From assembly GCA_036362985.1 (NCBI GenBank), contig JAYGXS010000008.1, positions 9,355,068-9,419,067 on the forward strand: DNA of 64,000 nt, written 5' to 3'. The number at the start of each line of letters is the position of its first letter. Within the stretch, counting starts at the first letter, position 1. Positions 11,858 to 24,427 of this stretch are shown in pieces. Both the position numbers and the translations under genes were made by a program. The notes below the pieces were generated by a model. The model ran no database searches. It saw only the letters and a list, made by a program, of their open reading frames with translations, and was not told where the DNA came from. The DNA comes from Ligula intestinalis. Taxonomy: Eukaryota > Platyhelminthes > Cestoda > Diphyllobothriidea > Diphyllobothriidae.

Positions 11858-12465
11858 CTCGTTGCTATGGCCTTGTTGCCATGCTGGAGGACACGCCCAC
11901 TCCCAGGAGTATTGGGTAGGCGTGCCGATGCATGGCCCCCGATTTCTCCCACTCTCAACCTATGCCGAATGTCACAGTTCGACCAAGAAGATTTGATGGT
12001 CCTCACCTCTGATAACCTTGTTTATGCGATCACCAGGCTTTGGTGACGGTGCGCGTTTAGCTAATCTCGCCGCGCCTGACAGTGTCACGACCCGTAGGCG
12101 AAGTGACTGCACTGGGGGAACTAGGACCATCAACAGGGGGTTAGCAACAGGCTGCCCATGTCACCTGCATGGTGGGTTCACAAATCTGACCTGATCACAG
12201 GGCTGGGGTATGGACACTTTTGTTTCGCCTTGGGGTTCAGAGGCCACGCGGGCTCTCAAGATGAGGCGATTAGGAATCAGTACCCGCGACGTGCTTATCT
12301 CGAATTCAGGTTTTGGGTCCTCAGCCTGCCTACCCCGTTTCTGTAACGCTCCTCTTCAGTCGTGAGTTTCTTAATGGGAAGGAGGGGTCATGACCAACTT
12401 TAGATACATTACGAGAAAAGGGTAGGATAAGGGCGGGATTAGGAGAAGTAGTGACTTGGAGAAGC
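11858..12465 (+). repeat. Tandem duplication, unit 2
   Basis: Second copy of the preceding unit. It lacks the GGGACGCGATGGGAATTTTG segment present in unit 1. Both copies end in a GA-rich stretch (TTACGAGRARA, GGATTAGGAGAAGTAGTGAC). Confidence 0.8.
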
Positions 12466-12638
12466 TGAGAATGCGGAGGAAAACTAATTGTAGCGTTTTG
12501 ACCGTCACACTGGTCGAAAAAGGGCAGAGACCTGTCATTTCCATCTCGCGACCAACATACCGCCAAGTTGTTTTCAGCATAGTGAGGGCCGCAGCACCAT
12601 TCTGTCTCAGCAACGCTTCACGGAGGCCCCGGTGACGA

Positions 12639-12648
12639 NNNNNNNNNN
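12639..12648. other. Assembly gap (10 N)
   Basis: Ten Ns flanked on the right by a poly-C run. The fixed length suggests a gap of unknown size. Confidence 0.99.
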
Positions 12649-13329
12649 CCCCCCCCTCCATAAACAACAAAATACGGGAGCCTCAGTAACCAGCGCATGC
12701 GACTGCTAACGGCGAGAGGATAATGGTGTTAACAGCGGGGGTGCAGTGTTTGTGCGCTATTCCTGCAGCCGAGACGGCGACAGTCGACCGAGTTCATTGT
12801 GTTCGGCTTAGTTCATTGAAAGTCAGGGGGACTGTAGGAAGGGGATGTGGCAATGATTTGGTAACGAAATCTGGCAGAGGACACTGGAGACCATGTCCTC
12901 ATATGAGTAGCCTGTTGGCAACCGAGCCATCTGCAGTTGGAGTTAGTTGCACCCCACCCCCCCCAAAGCTATTGTCCAAAGGTGCTTAGTGTGGCTGTCC
13001 CACGATGCGCGAATGCTATGTGAGCGCGCTTCGACAACGAGTTAGGTTATTCAGTGATAGTTACTTGCATTAGCTCTAGTGATTGCAAGAATATTGCCCT
13101 ACGTGAGCAGTCTGTGCGCAATTTATAGGCGGGATAACCCAACTTCAGGTTGTTGACACCTGAGGTGGGTTCATCCTGCTGCTCTTGATAAGAAGCAAAG
13201 GTGAATAAATCGTTGACATACTCAATTAACCAAACAATCCCATGCCTATATTTCGTATTCGTCGGGTTTGTGTTCCATTGAGACAGATAAAATTTCTTCG
13301 AAAGTCAATCAAGGAGGTGTGTGAACCTG
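12649..13329. other. No recognised feature
   Basis: No gene motif or repeat match seen; includes C-rich patches at 12,649-12,657 and near 12,955. Confidence 0.5.
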
Positions 13330-13690
13330 CAAGGACGTTTTTAAAGCGGGCCTTGGGGCTGATACCCATCTGAATGAAGTGTATAGACAGACTTGAACAG
13401 ACCACAAAGTTAGTCTTCTTAACTATGTTTCAGTAACATAGTTATTATTTTAGGCATTACCGGCAAAAAAATTGGGGACTTTCATGATAGCTATTTCGAC
13501 CTCATTAGGTCTCATCATATGCAGATACCCAACTTAAGTGTAGCCGCGGAAATTGCCGCCACATCCGAGATTTGAACCCGCGTCACTCCGGTCAGGGGCG
13601 AACGCCCTAACCCCTGAGCTATCGGGCTCGATGTTTTGCCGGTTGTTGATCGGGATATATATTAGTATATATGTGTACACCGATCATATA
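13330..13690 (-). repeat. SINE with flanking duplicated block
   Basis: On the minus strand the tRNA-like head (13,550-13,650; GAGCTCAGGGGTTAGGGCG-like A box, GGGTTCAAATCTCGG B box) is followed by a body with TTAGGCAT and ACCGGCAA and by the degenerate terminal hairpin near 13,413-13,439. The flank 13,330-13,430 (GCTGATACCCATC..GACAGACTTG..CCACAAAGTTAG) recurs at 13,780-13,870. Confidence 0.65.
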
Positions 13691-13779
13691 CAGAGCACAC
13701 CTGCTGTGGTATTGAATGCTTTTCCGCTGTCATGCGAGGATGTGATCACACAACCGTCTTCTTTTCTCGGGGTGACTGA

Positions 13780-14065
13780 AGGCAGGCTTATAAAGCGGCT
13801 TTTGCGCTGATACTCATCGGGATGAATACTAGTCTTTGACAGACCACAACGTTAGCCTTCTTTGCTGAGAGTATGTGTGACACCGACAAGGACAGGGGAG
13901 ACTGGAATAGCCATTTCTTGCTTATTAGCCGTCATCAGGCAGCCATGCCCAACCCCATATTGTGCAGCCCCCCAGGATTCGAACGCGTGACCTGTATGTT
14001 AGATCCCCAACACCCCCAATATAGAGCCAAAGGTTACGATCGGGTAGTGCTGGTGGCGGCTCAGC
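13780..14065 (-). repeat. Second SINE with the same flanking block
   Basis: 13,780-13,870 repeats the block seen at 13,330-13,430. It is followed by a minus-strand SINE: CACCGACAAGGACAGGGGAG, GGCTTATTAGCCGTCATCAG complements, and a GATTCGAACGCG B-box. The pair suggests a local duplication of SINE plus flank. Confidence 0.6.
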
Positions 14066-16849
14066 GATTGTCCACAGTTCTTCAAGTTCATTTTTAAAGT
14101 GTTGGACTACTTGTCCCTGGGAATCCTCATCGCTTCTGTTTGCCTTGGTAACTTTCTTAAACCCGGAAACAAAAGGAAAGGTTGATCAGCTGCAATCGAC
14201 GTAATTATTTTAATCGTTCACCTGTGTGGAGAAATAGCACAACTATTGATCGTATAACGAATAAAAACCAGGTTATACTCAGGTATGGTTTCCACCAGAC
14301 CTCCAGTGCGTTATAACGGGATGTATCTGACCACACTGCCGATAGCAAGACGAGGCGGACTTGTAGTGGCGCGCTAGCGCTCCTTCTTCTGCGTCACGCT
14401 AGACATGAGGTCTCGTGATTACAAGCCTCGACCTACCTTTTGGACAGCCGCAAACTCCGCGAGAACACGGTGGCAAATGAAATGCCCGCATTCGTAGGCT
14501 GATCTCATTCCGTCTGGTCATTCGCCTTCAAGGCCGACTCAGACAGGGACTGACTGCGATGACGGTCTACGCTCTGAAATTCCTGACCCGATGTGCTAGC
14601 ATTCGGACTGCATTCTTCTGAGAGTCAGCTTACTCCTGCCTATTCTCCACATCCTCCTGTACAGAACAAATTGTTTCTACCACTCTGGCCTCCCATTATT
14701 TCGCTTCTCCTGAAGAACCGGGCCTGAAGATTGCTGTTGCTAGGGTTTAACTTACTTAACCCACTGTGATAAATCCGCTACTACTATGAAATAGCCCGAG
14801 CGCAATTAGCCCTTGGACAGACTCTGGATGTCTTCGTCGACGACAGAAGAACTGCCATATCTAGCCTAACTATGGCTGATAATCCATAAGCGGAATTATG
14901 GTTGACACCATCTTTATGAAGCGTTGATTTACAGCAGGGTAAAAACACACTGGAATCGGTGGACAGGGGAAAGTGCAATTTACTTAGGCCAGTATTTCAG
15001 ATTAAACCAACTTTTATTCACCCCATCCACACAATCATTGAACGAAAATATTTGGTGACGAATTAATGCATAAAAAGATGACTACCCCTAATCTAATACC
15101 AACCCTTAATCCCCAATTCACCCCGACTGCATCCTATCCGTAAACCGAACTCATACTCAAAAATAGATCCGAATACTTTCTAGGGTGACGACAAAGGCCT
15201 ACATTGGTAATTTTCTTTCTTTTTCTTCTTCAGAGAAGCCGAGCTTTCCCTTTGTCACCTTGGCCCCAGCTCTTCTAAGTGGTCCGCTGCTGCCAACAGA
15301 AGTCACATTGACGCCAGTGAGGCAAGACGTATGATCCTCGATCCAGTGTCACACCACAACGATACCTCAGTTATTTTGTTAGCGGAATGAAAGGTAGTCC
15401 AACAGATACACAGACTACACGTGCTTAATTTCTTTGTTGCCACAGACAATGAAGGGACCAAGTCTGCTGCCGAAATTTCAGAGAAATGTTTTGTTGAGAT
15501 CGCTCTGTGGGTCAGATTTCCGATCGGATCGAAGCAGAAGTTTATGTTGACCCTGGAAACTATAGTCTGCACGTGACGATAACCATTTCCAGGCTCCTTA
15601 TCACTCTCCCTCCCCCCCCTCAACAGCAACCGCTTTCCCTTGTTCGCAAACAACGCCAGATAAGCCCCAGCAACCACAAAATGTCGCTGTGGTCTGCGAT
15701 GATAGGGCTATTAACAATGGTGGTGGGCTATCCCCTGTACCTGAGACAGCGACACGCGACCCAGCCACGTGTTGGTGCCCATTGTGTTCGGAAGAGTCGA
15801 ATGAACTTCCGAGGGCGTTATGACAGGCCGGAGGGGGGAGTCTCGGGCCATTGAGTAACCAAATTCGTCAGACGAATCAATGACTGGACGGGCATGCCAT
15901 CGCATGGATTATTTTTCATTTATCGAACCGCAGAAGGTTTCAGGGAGTCCCAAAAGTCGGACTACTGTGCTTTTGCGTGGATAGGGTTGCAATCGCTCCG
16001 CAGAACGTGGTTGGTTTTCTAGAAAAGGCATTGGCGAAGAAATTGGTGAGAGACGCTGTGTTTGTGATGGTGTTTCACGATTGCCTCGTTTTCTACAGTT
16101 AGACTGTCACACTTTCGTCTCCACGAACGGAGACTGCTTGATTGGTCACATGACCAATCATGCAGATTACTTGTCAGTGCTTTGATTCTTTGAGCCTTGC
16201 TTCCAGAATCTTTTAAAGCATATCGTTAAAAACGATCCGCACATATATATTCTGTGTCTCAGTGTAAAATCTCCCTTTTCCTCTCAGCCAGTGCATGCAC
16301 GTGACACAATCAGTGCGTCGAATGCTTGAGTAGTTGTCAAACTCCAGCATCGTCTTGTGTCAGTCACAAGGTGTGACGACCCAAAAGACATCTGCGCTCG
16401 AGGCGAGGAGGGGAGAGAAGCTGCAAACGACGAAAATACGCAGATGCTCATCACCTGACCATTTTAGGCTAGCCTGGGAACCGCTGTGTCAGTTTTTCTT
16501 AAACTGTCCTGCTTTCACCCAAGACCAGACGAACATGGCTCATTAAGTATTCCTCACAGCTGCCGTGCAGGTGGGAGGGAGGAGAAAGGAATACTCTGTG
16601 CATGCCTAATTATGGTTCATCAACCGACAGATGCCCGTAAAGTTAGATAACTAGGCCACCTGTCGGTGAGCAGTGCCGCGCAGGAAAACTCGCGTGTCAG
16701 CAGATCGTAATTACAGTGCGCCTTATCGTTACGTTTGGTTGGTTGTTAAGTTGTTCAGCCACGTGTTTCCCCAATTTGGTGTCGCGGATTAATGCAATTT
16801 TTGAGTGTGTCCACTCATCAGGGAAACCCCAGGTGCCTTCTAGTATATA
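14066..16849. other. No recognised gene
   Basis: The longest frames (15,303-15,677 minus and 15,507-15,854 plus) overlap on opposite strands and show no domain or low-complexity-free conservation I can name. Confidence 0.5.
15075..15150 (+). repeat. Degenerate CCTAA-rich tract
   Basis: Repeated CCCTTAATCC / CCCCTAATC-like hexamers. Same character as the tracts at 10,905 and 28,270. Confidence 0.35.
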
Positions 16850-17310
16850 CAGTAGTCGCCGGTTATTAAGCCCACGGTTAAAAGGCCCAACCGCGTATTA
16901 AGCCCAAATCAGTTTGGGGCGGAATTTTACACAGCAAAATCCGCCGGCTACAAAGCCCAGTTTGCCAAAAGGATAGAGTGAGATTCGCAAAATTCGACGA
17001 TTTCTGGTGCCTGGAGAAGGACATCAAAGAGAACTTGCGAGTAAAGTGTCCTCCAAAATAACTGACACTAGACCGCCTTTTTTAAACGTGTTGCAAATAA
17101 TTTTCTTGTTATTACGTCAAATACAGACAAACAGCATTCTTTTCTTGTACATAACCAAGCTCTACACACATAATACAGTACGTATTTAATGTATAGTGCC
17201 TATCCTTCGTTTACTAATCAGACCCTAGGACTCTCCGGTTAGTGCGCCCGCCGCTTATTAAGCCCAATTTGGTCTGGGCCCGAGGTGGACTTAATAACCG
17301 GCAACTACTG
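16850..17310. mobile_element. TIR element (pogo/Tc1-mariner-like MITE), 461 bp
   Basis: Starts CAGTAGTCGCCGGTTATTAA and ends with the reverse complement of CAGTAGTTGCCGGTTATTAA. A TA dinucleotide flanks it on both sides (16,848-16,849 and 17,311-17,312). A subterminal GTATTAAGCCCAAAT / TTATTAAGCCCAATT motif repeats in both arms. There is no transposase frame, so it would be mobilised in trans. CAG..CTG ends plus a TA target are the hallmark of the Tc1-mariner-pogo superfamily. Confidence 0.85.
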
Positions 17311-17324
17311 TACTCTCCTGCTAC

Positions 17325-17415
17325 TGTCACTGTTTTCTCCTGATGTTTCTGGTGAAGAATCCGCAACCGATACCGAAATGTCAAGCAACTAAAATTATTG
17401 TTCAGGTAATCGCTT
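17325..17415 (+). mobile_element. PLE terminal module, degenerate
   Basis: CTGCTACTG, CTGATG, GGTGAAGAATCCGCAACCG, then ACCGAAATGTCAAGCAA and AATCGCTTCTTCTTCT, in the order of the intact module at 5,737-5,815. It directly abuts the MITE, which probably inserted into it. Confidence 0.6.
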
Positions 17416-17839
17416 CTTCTTCTCAAATATTCTTATTTGTGAGGTATGGCTTTTCGCTTCCTCCGAAATTAACGCGTAGACTCTCAGCTTCTTGTTTGGG
17501 ACAAGGCTTTTAAGACTGGATCCAAATGCTTTGATAGAATTCTGTGTATTACCTCCAAAGGAAAGGAAAAAAGCTTAATTTTATTAATTTTGTGAGTATT
17601 AACTTTTTTTATAAATTTAATAAACCATAATTTTTCCGCTCGTTCCTTTGGCGTACCTCCGATTCCAGGTAATCGTCACTGAATATACAATTGAGAAGCT
17701 AGTATGAAAGTCAAATGATTTTATTACTTTGAGACAGCAACGAATTCGATTTAGGTATGCTTGTTGTGTTTAGGTATACAACTGTTCGGTCGGTAAGGTG
17801 TTGATTGCAGTTTGCGGTCAAGGTTGAATTTTAGAGCTC

Positions 17840-18075
17840 ATATAAGAGTCAGTGGTTAGGCTAAGATATTAGGAATTCCGGTTAAGGCTTCGCTTTCTCG
17901 AATAAAGGCTTATGGTTTGGTTTAAGTCTTGCCGTTAGGGTAAGGCCGAAGGTGTTTCTGTCAAGGCTTAGTGGTTAGAGGTTAAGGATTAGAACTTAGG
18001 ATTATTGCTTAGGCTAAAGGCTTAGGGAGTTAAGGTTATGACTTCGAGTTAGGACTCTGGGTGTGAGTTGAGGTT
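17840..18075 (-). repeat. Degenerate telomere-like tract
   Basis: Some 230 bases of GGTTAAGG / GGCTTAGGG-like words with mismatches. Not an array of a fixed unit. Confidence 0.45.
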
Positions 18076-18469
18076 TGGTCAAGTGGATCGTACTTTCGGC
18101 AATCTGTTGCCTACCAGGTCCTAGCAATCACCTTTGGCTCCCGTAGATTCAGTCCGTTTCCGCTCTTCTTACACGTAGCCTGTGCTCTGCGCACTATTTT
18201 CATTAGACAATTGTTAATTATTTTAACAAAGTTATGAGTTATAGATACAATTCAGTTTTTCATGAACGGATCTGAAATGGAAGAACTCTTTTTTGAAAAT
18301 TCTGCCGTAGGCTAGTGCTTTAAATCTTATTTGAGATATCCTCTCTAATTCCACTACAACTGTATTCGTGAACAGGACCAAAATAACGACAGTACGCTTG
18401 GGTGTTTTGACTACCAGAGAACACCGAGGGATCTTTGGACTGTCTAAGCTCCGCAAGTATTCCTATGTT

Positions 18470-18800
18470 GAACTCGAGAAATTTATTCGGCAAACATATG
18501 GCTTCAGTAATTCATCATCAGGTCAGTACAGTTGGAGAGATAATGAAAATCGTGCGGTTGGACAGGGTTTATAAGGATTCCTTGATTACAACTCATCGTT
18601 TTCATGCCATCCGCGTGGCGAGATCGGTGTGTAGATGTCCTTGCGCTAGAGGAGGATGGGAAGTACGTGGAATTATAATTATTCTCAACTGCACAGAGTG
18701 AACGGCTGTCAATAGGCGATATACGATCGCCACGGAAGTTAAGGTGCCTTCGTTAGCGTCTTCTGCTAACACAACATTGAATTCGCTAGTCATACCAGAG
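18470..18800 (-). mobile_element. PLE lineage 1 remnant (terminal repeat and part of nuclease end)
   Basis: 18,475-18,530 resembles the terminal repeat of the young PLE (GTTTATGGCAAA..TTTCAGCAACT..CATCAGACC). 18,735-18,790 resembles the coding end (AGCGTCTTCTGCTAACACA). Related pieces lie at 28,640 and 61,680. Confidence 0.55.
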
Positions 18801-18929
18801 AACAAATTGAACTGTTGGACTGTGGGCTAATGTGTAGTATAATCACATTGCAAGGTCGATTCAGTTTGTGTCTCCTTGGCAATCTATCCTCACTGTTAAC
18901 CTTAGTGTGGCGGAATTTCTGTTGCGGAA

Positions 18930-19130
18930 GGGATTACTGGCAAAGAGAAGAAAGACTGGGATGGCCTTATTAGCCGTCATCAGCCGGCCATATCCAAATC
19001 CAAGTGCGTATTAATTGCGATTCGAACACGGCCTCTTTGGAAAATGGATGATTTTAGGTCCACCGCTCCAACATTGAGCCATGGACTAGCGGCTAGTCAC
19101 TAGCCTATACGCAAGACTGGACTACTCCAA
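18930..19130 (-). repeat. SINE, degenerate
   Basis: GGCCTTATTAGCCGTCATCAG body followed by a GCGATTCGAACACGG B-box and an A-box-like GGCTCAATGTTGGAGCGG on the minus strand. Confidence 0.6.
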
Positions 19131-19179
19131 GCATAGATAGAGAAGCTGAAGGCATGTCGTTAACCGGAATCCTAACTTT

Positions 19180-19280
19180 GTTCGTCTGAACAGTGCCGTC
19201 AGTCCAGACATGCCTGCGCAAGGCGATGTATGCCGGCATCAGATCGATAAATCGATTGACTGAGTTCTCATCTCCAAGCT
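19180..19280 (-). mobile_element. PLE lineage 2 fragment (nuclease C-terminus)
   Basis: The minus strand reads DENSVNRFIDLMPAYIALR, matching DENSVNRCVELAPVYRALR in the element at 9,847-10,788. About 33 codons only. Confidence 0.7.
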
Positions 19281-21879
19281 GTCAGCATGAGAATTCTTCG
19301 GCAGTTTATTTTTTATTTCATTCTTTTATCGATCGGACACCGAATCACTATTACATTCGCTCTTTATGAGGAAGAGGCGGGGTAGAATACCAATCGTCAT
19401 TCACCCTAAACTATGGTGGTCACCAGTGTGAAAAATTGTCTATAAATGAAGTCACTCTACACCCATAGAACAGATGTCTTCCGGAGTTCCAGGTATTGTA
19501 AAGAAGAAACTCGCGAAAGGCTAAGTCCACATTTCAAACCAGAAGGCTGGAGAGCGAAGAAGCCAAAAGTCAGTATGCATTAGTTAACTTGGAAGTGGTC
19601 AACCAATATAATCGTTAAGGTAACTTCATTCGGGTAGGCCTTCATAGCTTAATTAATGTCTAAAATGCAATTCCAAATCTTGGAAGTTTCGCAACCTAGG
19701 CCATCAAGATTTTTCTCTGTGACATCGCATAGAGTTTAAGGATTCGTAATCACTGGTACAAAATAAATATGCGAAGCAAACCTAATAACAGAGTCATCGT
19801 GGTTGAGAAGCCCCTCTATCCTTTGATTGGCCTAGAACGATTCGTCCTTGTGATACAAGTAAGTGCAAACCGTTTTCAAGTTATTCTGCTAAGCTAACAT
19901 GGATTCCACCCTATTAGGGCCCTGTACTGTCCAACTTCAACGAAAAGTGCATTTTATTCAGGATCTCTACCTCTCAGATTAAAAAATCCAGTTTAAAGAT
20001 TGAGCAAGCAACCTCGCACTACACGTGTGCAAGCAATGCCCTAGTCTATGGAGGGCACTTTATCAAAAAAGTACACAACGCAAAAACAGCTGCGTCTCTG
20101 TGCGCTTATTGATGACGAAAGGCCTATAATAACTGAGTTAGCTTGCGGATGTACGATAGTAACCTGGCTAGGTCGAAGTAAATCTGCGTTTGGAGGACGA
20201 AAAGAGTACTCATCAGACGGCAGCCTCGTTCAGAGGTAAATCAGAGTTTCTGGGGTCATAATCGACTTTCGGAGCAAGAGCCGGAACCTCCAAAGTTCTA
20301 AGCTCAATCCAAATACTTACTCGTGAGTAATGATCTGGGATTATTGGTCACTTTATGTTTCCCCACTGCTTCCCGGATCATAAAGTGTTACAGTTTTTAC
20401 CCCTGAAGTTCAGTTGATAAACCTGACTGATGGACCGAACCCCCCTTCTCCGTCCACCGCTTGCTGATCGAAGGCTACGAACGGGGATAAGACGTGGATC
20501 ATATAACCTTCTGTCGCGTTATTACGCGACATTACTCATAGCCATCTCCCCCTCCACGATAATAACTAGCCGTCTGTCGAATGTCAACCCACATCCATTT
20601 CGCGGATGGATGTCCCTCTGCCCCCCCCCCCTCCCGAGGTCAAGTCTCCGTGCTGCGCAGCCCCTCCCCCCTGTTGTATGAATGTCAAAATGAGGCCCTG
20701 TAAGCGAGGTGACCCCCTCGCCCACACAACAGTGGCGCGTGCCCGCATGCATATTGACCTTGTTACCCTCGACGCAACCCCCTTATACGACTCCTACCCT
20801 TCCCCAAACATTCCGCTGTACGTAGCCTGATAATGCCTTCTCCTCCTCTTAGGCCACCGTGAACATTACCAGCCCCAAACATTTTGAGGGACGTGGGTGG
20901 CCCTTTGCCATACTTGATTTAATTTCGTAACTTTCAAGACTAATTTTATTCGTGACACATTTCTGTAACTTGCATTTACCGCCTTTTGTTTAATTTGGTG
21001 TACAAATTTTTATCCGCCATACTCTAATTGGTCTGTATTAGATAATCAATAGCGGACATCTTGCTCCTATAGGTGTTCTTCATTAGATCGAGTATGTAGT
21101 CCATTTCGTCATACATAGGCTGGTGCACTCGGCCTATCTTGACGTGTGCTTAGCGTAGGATCGCATACGCGATTGCCTTTCTATAAGCTAAAGAGCTTAT
21201 AGAGGGCTTAAAGAGTGAACGGATATCAACAGCGACATTGGACGCAAACTTTCCACGGAGAATATCGCAAGTATTCTCGCAATAACCGACGTGGCAATAG
21301 ACTACCAGGCAACAATAGCTTATGTAGTCCCCCTCATTGTATTCGCCCCCATATTCTTTACTGCTCTCCAGTTATTTTTCCAGCCTTACTTAAAAAAGAC
21401 CTAGTCATTACTAAACGTATCCTTCAAATGATCTCTTCAGCTGCCAATTTTTCCTATGTTTTTTTAGCTGACATAATAATATAGCGCCACTTCAAAACGG
21501 TAAAGCAATTTGCTGATCGCATCCTTAATGAGGTCGCTCACCCTTTCCACTCTGAACTAATAACTGCGAAGTCTTCCCGTTCAATGCGTTGAGGCTTCCG
21601 TCAAATGTCTTGCCGCACATCAGCATATCAGCACTCTGTACTCCCATTCCTAGCACGCTACCTCACGTGTGAAGAAGAGAAAATTGAGAAGTTGAAAGCT
21701 GACCTGTCTCCATAGTAGATGTGGATATCGTGTAAAACTTTAATTTTGAGTATTACATGACCTTTTATCTTTTACCATGACCCATTACTTAACCTATCCT
21801 TTGCTCTCCGTGAATGGAGCCATTTTTCGCTGAAAATTCATGATTTTTCATTATAAATAAAGTAAGTATTCTATCTCTC
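19281..21879. other. No recognised gene
   Basis: Contains a C-rich patch at 20,620-20,680. Open frames there are strand-overlapping and look like composition artefacts. Confidence 0.5.
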
Positions 21880-22417
21880 TAATCCCAGCATAATTTCGTA
21901 CGAAAACGGTGATTACAGGGTTTAATGGGTGGGAAATTAGGATACGCAGTGGAATATACTTTAATAACTGCTGTAGGGATTTTAATTTTATTGTATTTAG
22001 AAGTGTTATTAATTTATATCTGTAGATTTTCCTAATCTGTATTATCACTTAACGTATTGCGGAAAAACCGATTATCAAATTGCAGGTTTCTTGAAAATCC
22101 CGAAAAATAGAACTGGTGGTTAGGAGGTCATCTACTTCAACTTACCTGAGGTCCAACTTACCGTTCTGGAGTTAGATTAGTATAAACCGCGGCGCGAAAC
22201 GTCGCGCACACCTTCAATTTACATGCGGAACAACTGACTCCCAGCGGCCGCGGGAAGCAACTTTGACTAAATTTTTTCACTTGACACATACTTTTAAAAA
22301 TTTCCTTCTCTGCCTATCCTATTCCTCCACCCCCAAAAATCCGATAACCCCGTTTTTATAGGACAAAATGCTGGGAGTAGGTGCATATGAGGGGGACTAC
22401 ATAAGCTACTTTTTCCG
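21880..22417 (+). mobile_element. TIR element family T2, copy 1
   Basis: Matches the reverse complement of 62,263-62,780 over nearly its whole length (shared GGAATATACTTTAATA, GATAATACAGATTAG complement, CTTCAATTTA..ATGCGGAACAACT, CTCCCAGCGGCCGCGGGAA). The right end is CTACATAAGCTACT, the inverted-repeat end of copy 2. The left end is not seen, so the copy may be truncated. It contains no coding frame. Confidence 0.75.
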
Positions 22418-23624
22418 GTTACCAAAAAGGCGAATCGAGGCTAACTAAAACTTTCGGTAGCTCGCAGTCAGTTGTCTCATAGTATTGTCCTGGAATATGA
22501 ATTGGGAGCCGTACTTCAAAAATAGGTCTACTTAATCAGCATGCGTGAGGACTCGGAAACGGAGAAGATAGGTGAATAAAAAGCAGGTAGAGAAGAGGAG
22601 CCTGTAGGAGAGAGAAAGAGATACGCCTTATTTTGAAAATAGCATTCCAAAAATTTCAGAACACAATGTCCGCCATTAAAAAAAATAAAATTAGGCGCAC
22701 ATATTCACAAAACCAGGAAATCAAAAGCAACCCATAATCGTCAATGCCTCCAATTGATGACATCCTGGATAAATGTCCTTAGAAAATTCCTCAAATATAG
22801 GCCAAATTGGACTGCTTTCAAAATGGCGCTAGCGTAGTGCACTAATAACCTCAATGAAGTGAAAATAAACAAATAACGGGGGATAAAATCGTTCTATAAT
22901 GGACGAAGTAAGCCAACCGACGCATATATATAAGAACATTTACATGCGAATGGAGGAAGGAAAACATGACGGCTCAGTTTGAAAAGCACGCTCATGCAGG
23001 AGGCGGATACTAACGCTCATCGACAGGAGAAACATGTATATTCAAGATCTTCAGCCTAATTTTTGAATAACAGATACGGAGGGGGTGAGGCGAGCAGCTC
23101 ATAAAAACAACTCCCTTGAATCAATTGTGAACGCAGACTCCAGCCACATTTCACACAGAAAATAGGACGTTTTATGGCCTTCACATTCTGCAGAACTTGA
23201 CGAGCTGACAGAGGGTGACAGCTTAACGACGCTGGCCGCTTACAACCGGGCGGCGGCTTATCATGCCTACCCCCAGATGTCACACGTGGTCTCCGTAAAA
23301 CCCAGTAAACGTAGTGAAGGTAGGGGGCTAAGCGCACTTAAAGACAGCGTCCAGCTGAGGATGACCACGGGTGAGATTTACGACTCCTCCCGTTTGACAG
23401 AAACACGACTCTCAGAATCCGTGAATCAATGGCTCTAACACAATATTCTCATGAGGAAATGTTTCTATTCGGTTGCCATCTTATGCCCTTCTGATTGAAT
23501 TATACACTTACAGGTCAAAGGGGGGAGCAAACCCTCCAGTAAACAGTGGAAAGCTTTTGAGACATTGTAGCGGTCAAATCGGAGGACCGTCTATAGTTTT
23601 GTTAAGTCTGGTGTACGGACCTAT
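22418..23624. other. No recognised gene
   Basis: A-rich plus-strand stretch; no motif seen. Confidence 0.5.
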
Positions 23625-24420
23625 TAAATTTAGAAGTCAGTTTATGGCAAAAAATTGTTTTCAGCAACTATTCATCAGACCAAACATTTGCAAGGGAAAT
23701 TAACGCTATACATAACAATAAAGTTTGAATACGTAGAAAAATCAATAAATATTTAACACGGGCGCTGATTGGCCAACGTGGACCATGTCAGTTTTGCGCA
23801 TGTAGGCCATGTCAGTGTGTTGGTTGAGGGATTGTCGCTGGTTGGTAGGGGCGAACTCCTATCGTCACCTGGTGTCGGTGTAGGCCATGGAAGTGACAGA
23901 GCTTGTGTCAGAGTCTTCTGACAACACAGCACTGGATTTTCTAGCCTTATAGCTACTGCTTCGGCTGTTGCAAGCATCCGTTGGCGTAGGCCTTTGGAAA
24001 AATTAGATGGTGTCCTGTAGACCATCTGAAAGGCTTCGTTAGTATCGACTTGATGGTTCGTATCGACTAGATGTGCGAGAATAGCACTCGAGATCGATCT
24101 AGTTTCACCTTTACTTAGCCAGGTCGGTATTTGCTCACGTACCCTCTTTTCGAGACGCCTCGTTGTAGGGATGATGTATCCCGCTCCACAGGAGCAAGTG
24201 AAAGAGTAAATGCACATTGATGTGGCCTTCAAAGGGAGTCTATCTTCACCTCCCAATCGTAGGAGGGGAGAGTTCGTGAAGGGCACCCGTAAGTTCGCCG
24301 CTGGGAAAGCATTTGTGATTGTAGTCCTTAAGCGTCATCTAACCAGCTCGCTGGTTGCATCGCCTAAGAAAGGCAGTCTTCTGAACACGTCTTTCTTTTC
24401 TGCAGTTAAGGGACAGGCTT
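23625..24420 (-). mobile_element. PLE lineage 1, inverted 5'-truncated copy (nuclease plus 3' terminal repeat)
   Basis: On the minus strand a frame (24,286 to 23,753) covers the GIY-YIG nuclease: YSFTCSCGAGYIIPTTRRLE, then REQIPTWLSKGETRS and HLVDTNHQVDTNEAF, ending ALANQRP-C-stop style. The preceding linker reaches 24,420, where the copy breaks. The terminal repeat follows on the other side to about 23,625. Over a 75-base sample it differs from the neighbouring plus-strand copy at only two positions, so both are recent. It sits head-to-head with that copy, only about 10 bases away. Confidence 0.85.
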
Positions 24421-24427
24421 TTTGGTG

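Noticed and set aside
15507..15854. 115-codon frame as a host gene
   Set aside because: No recognisable motif, overlapped by a similar-length frame on the other strand, no splice context that extends it.
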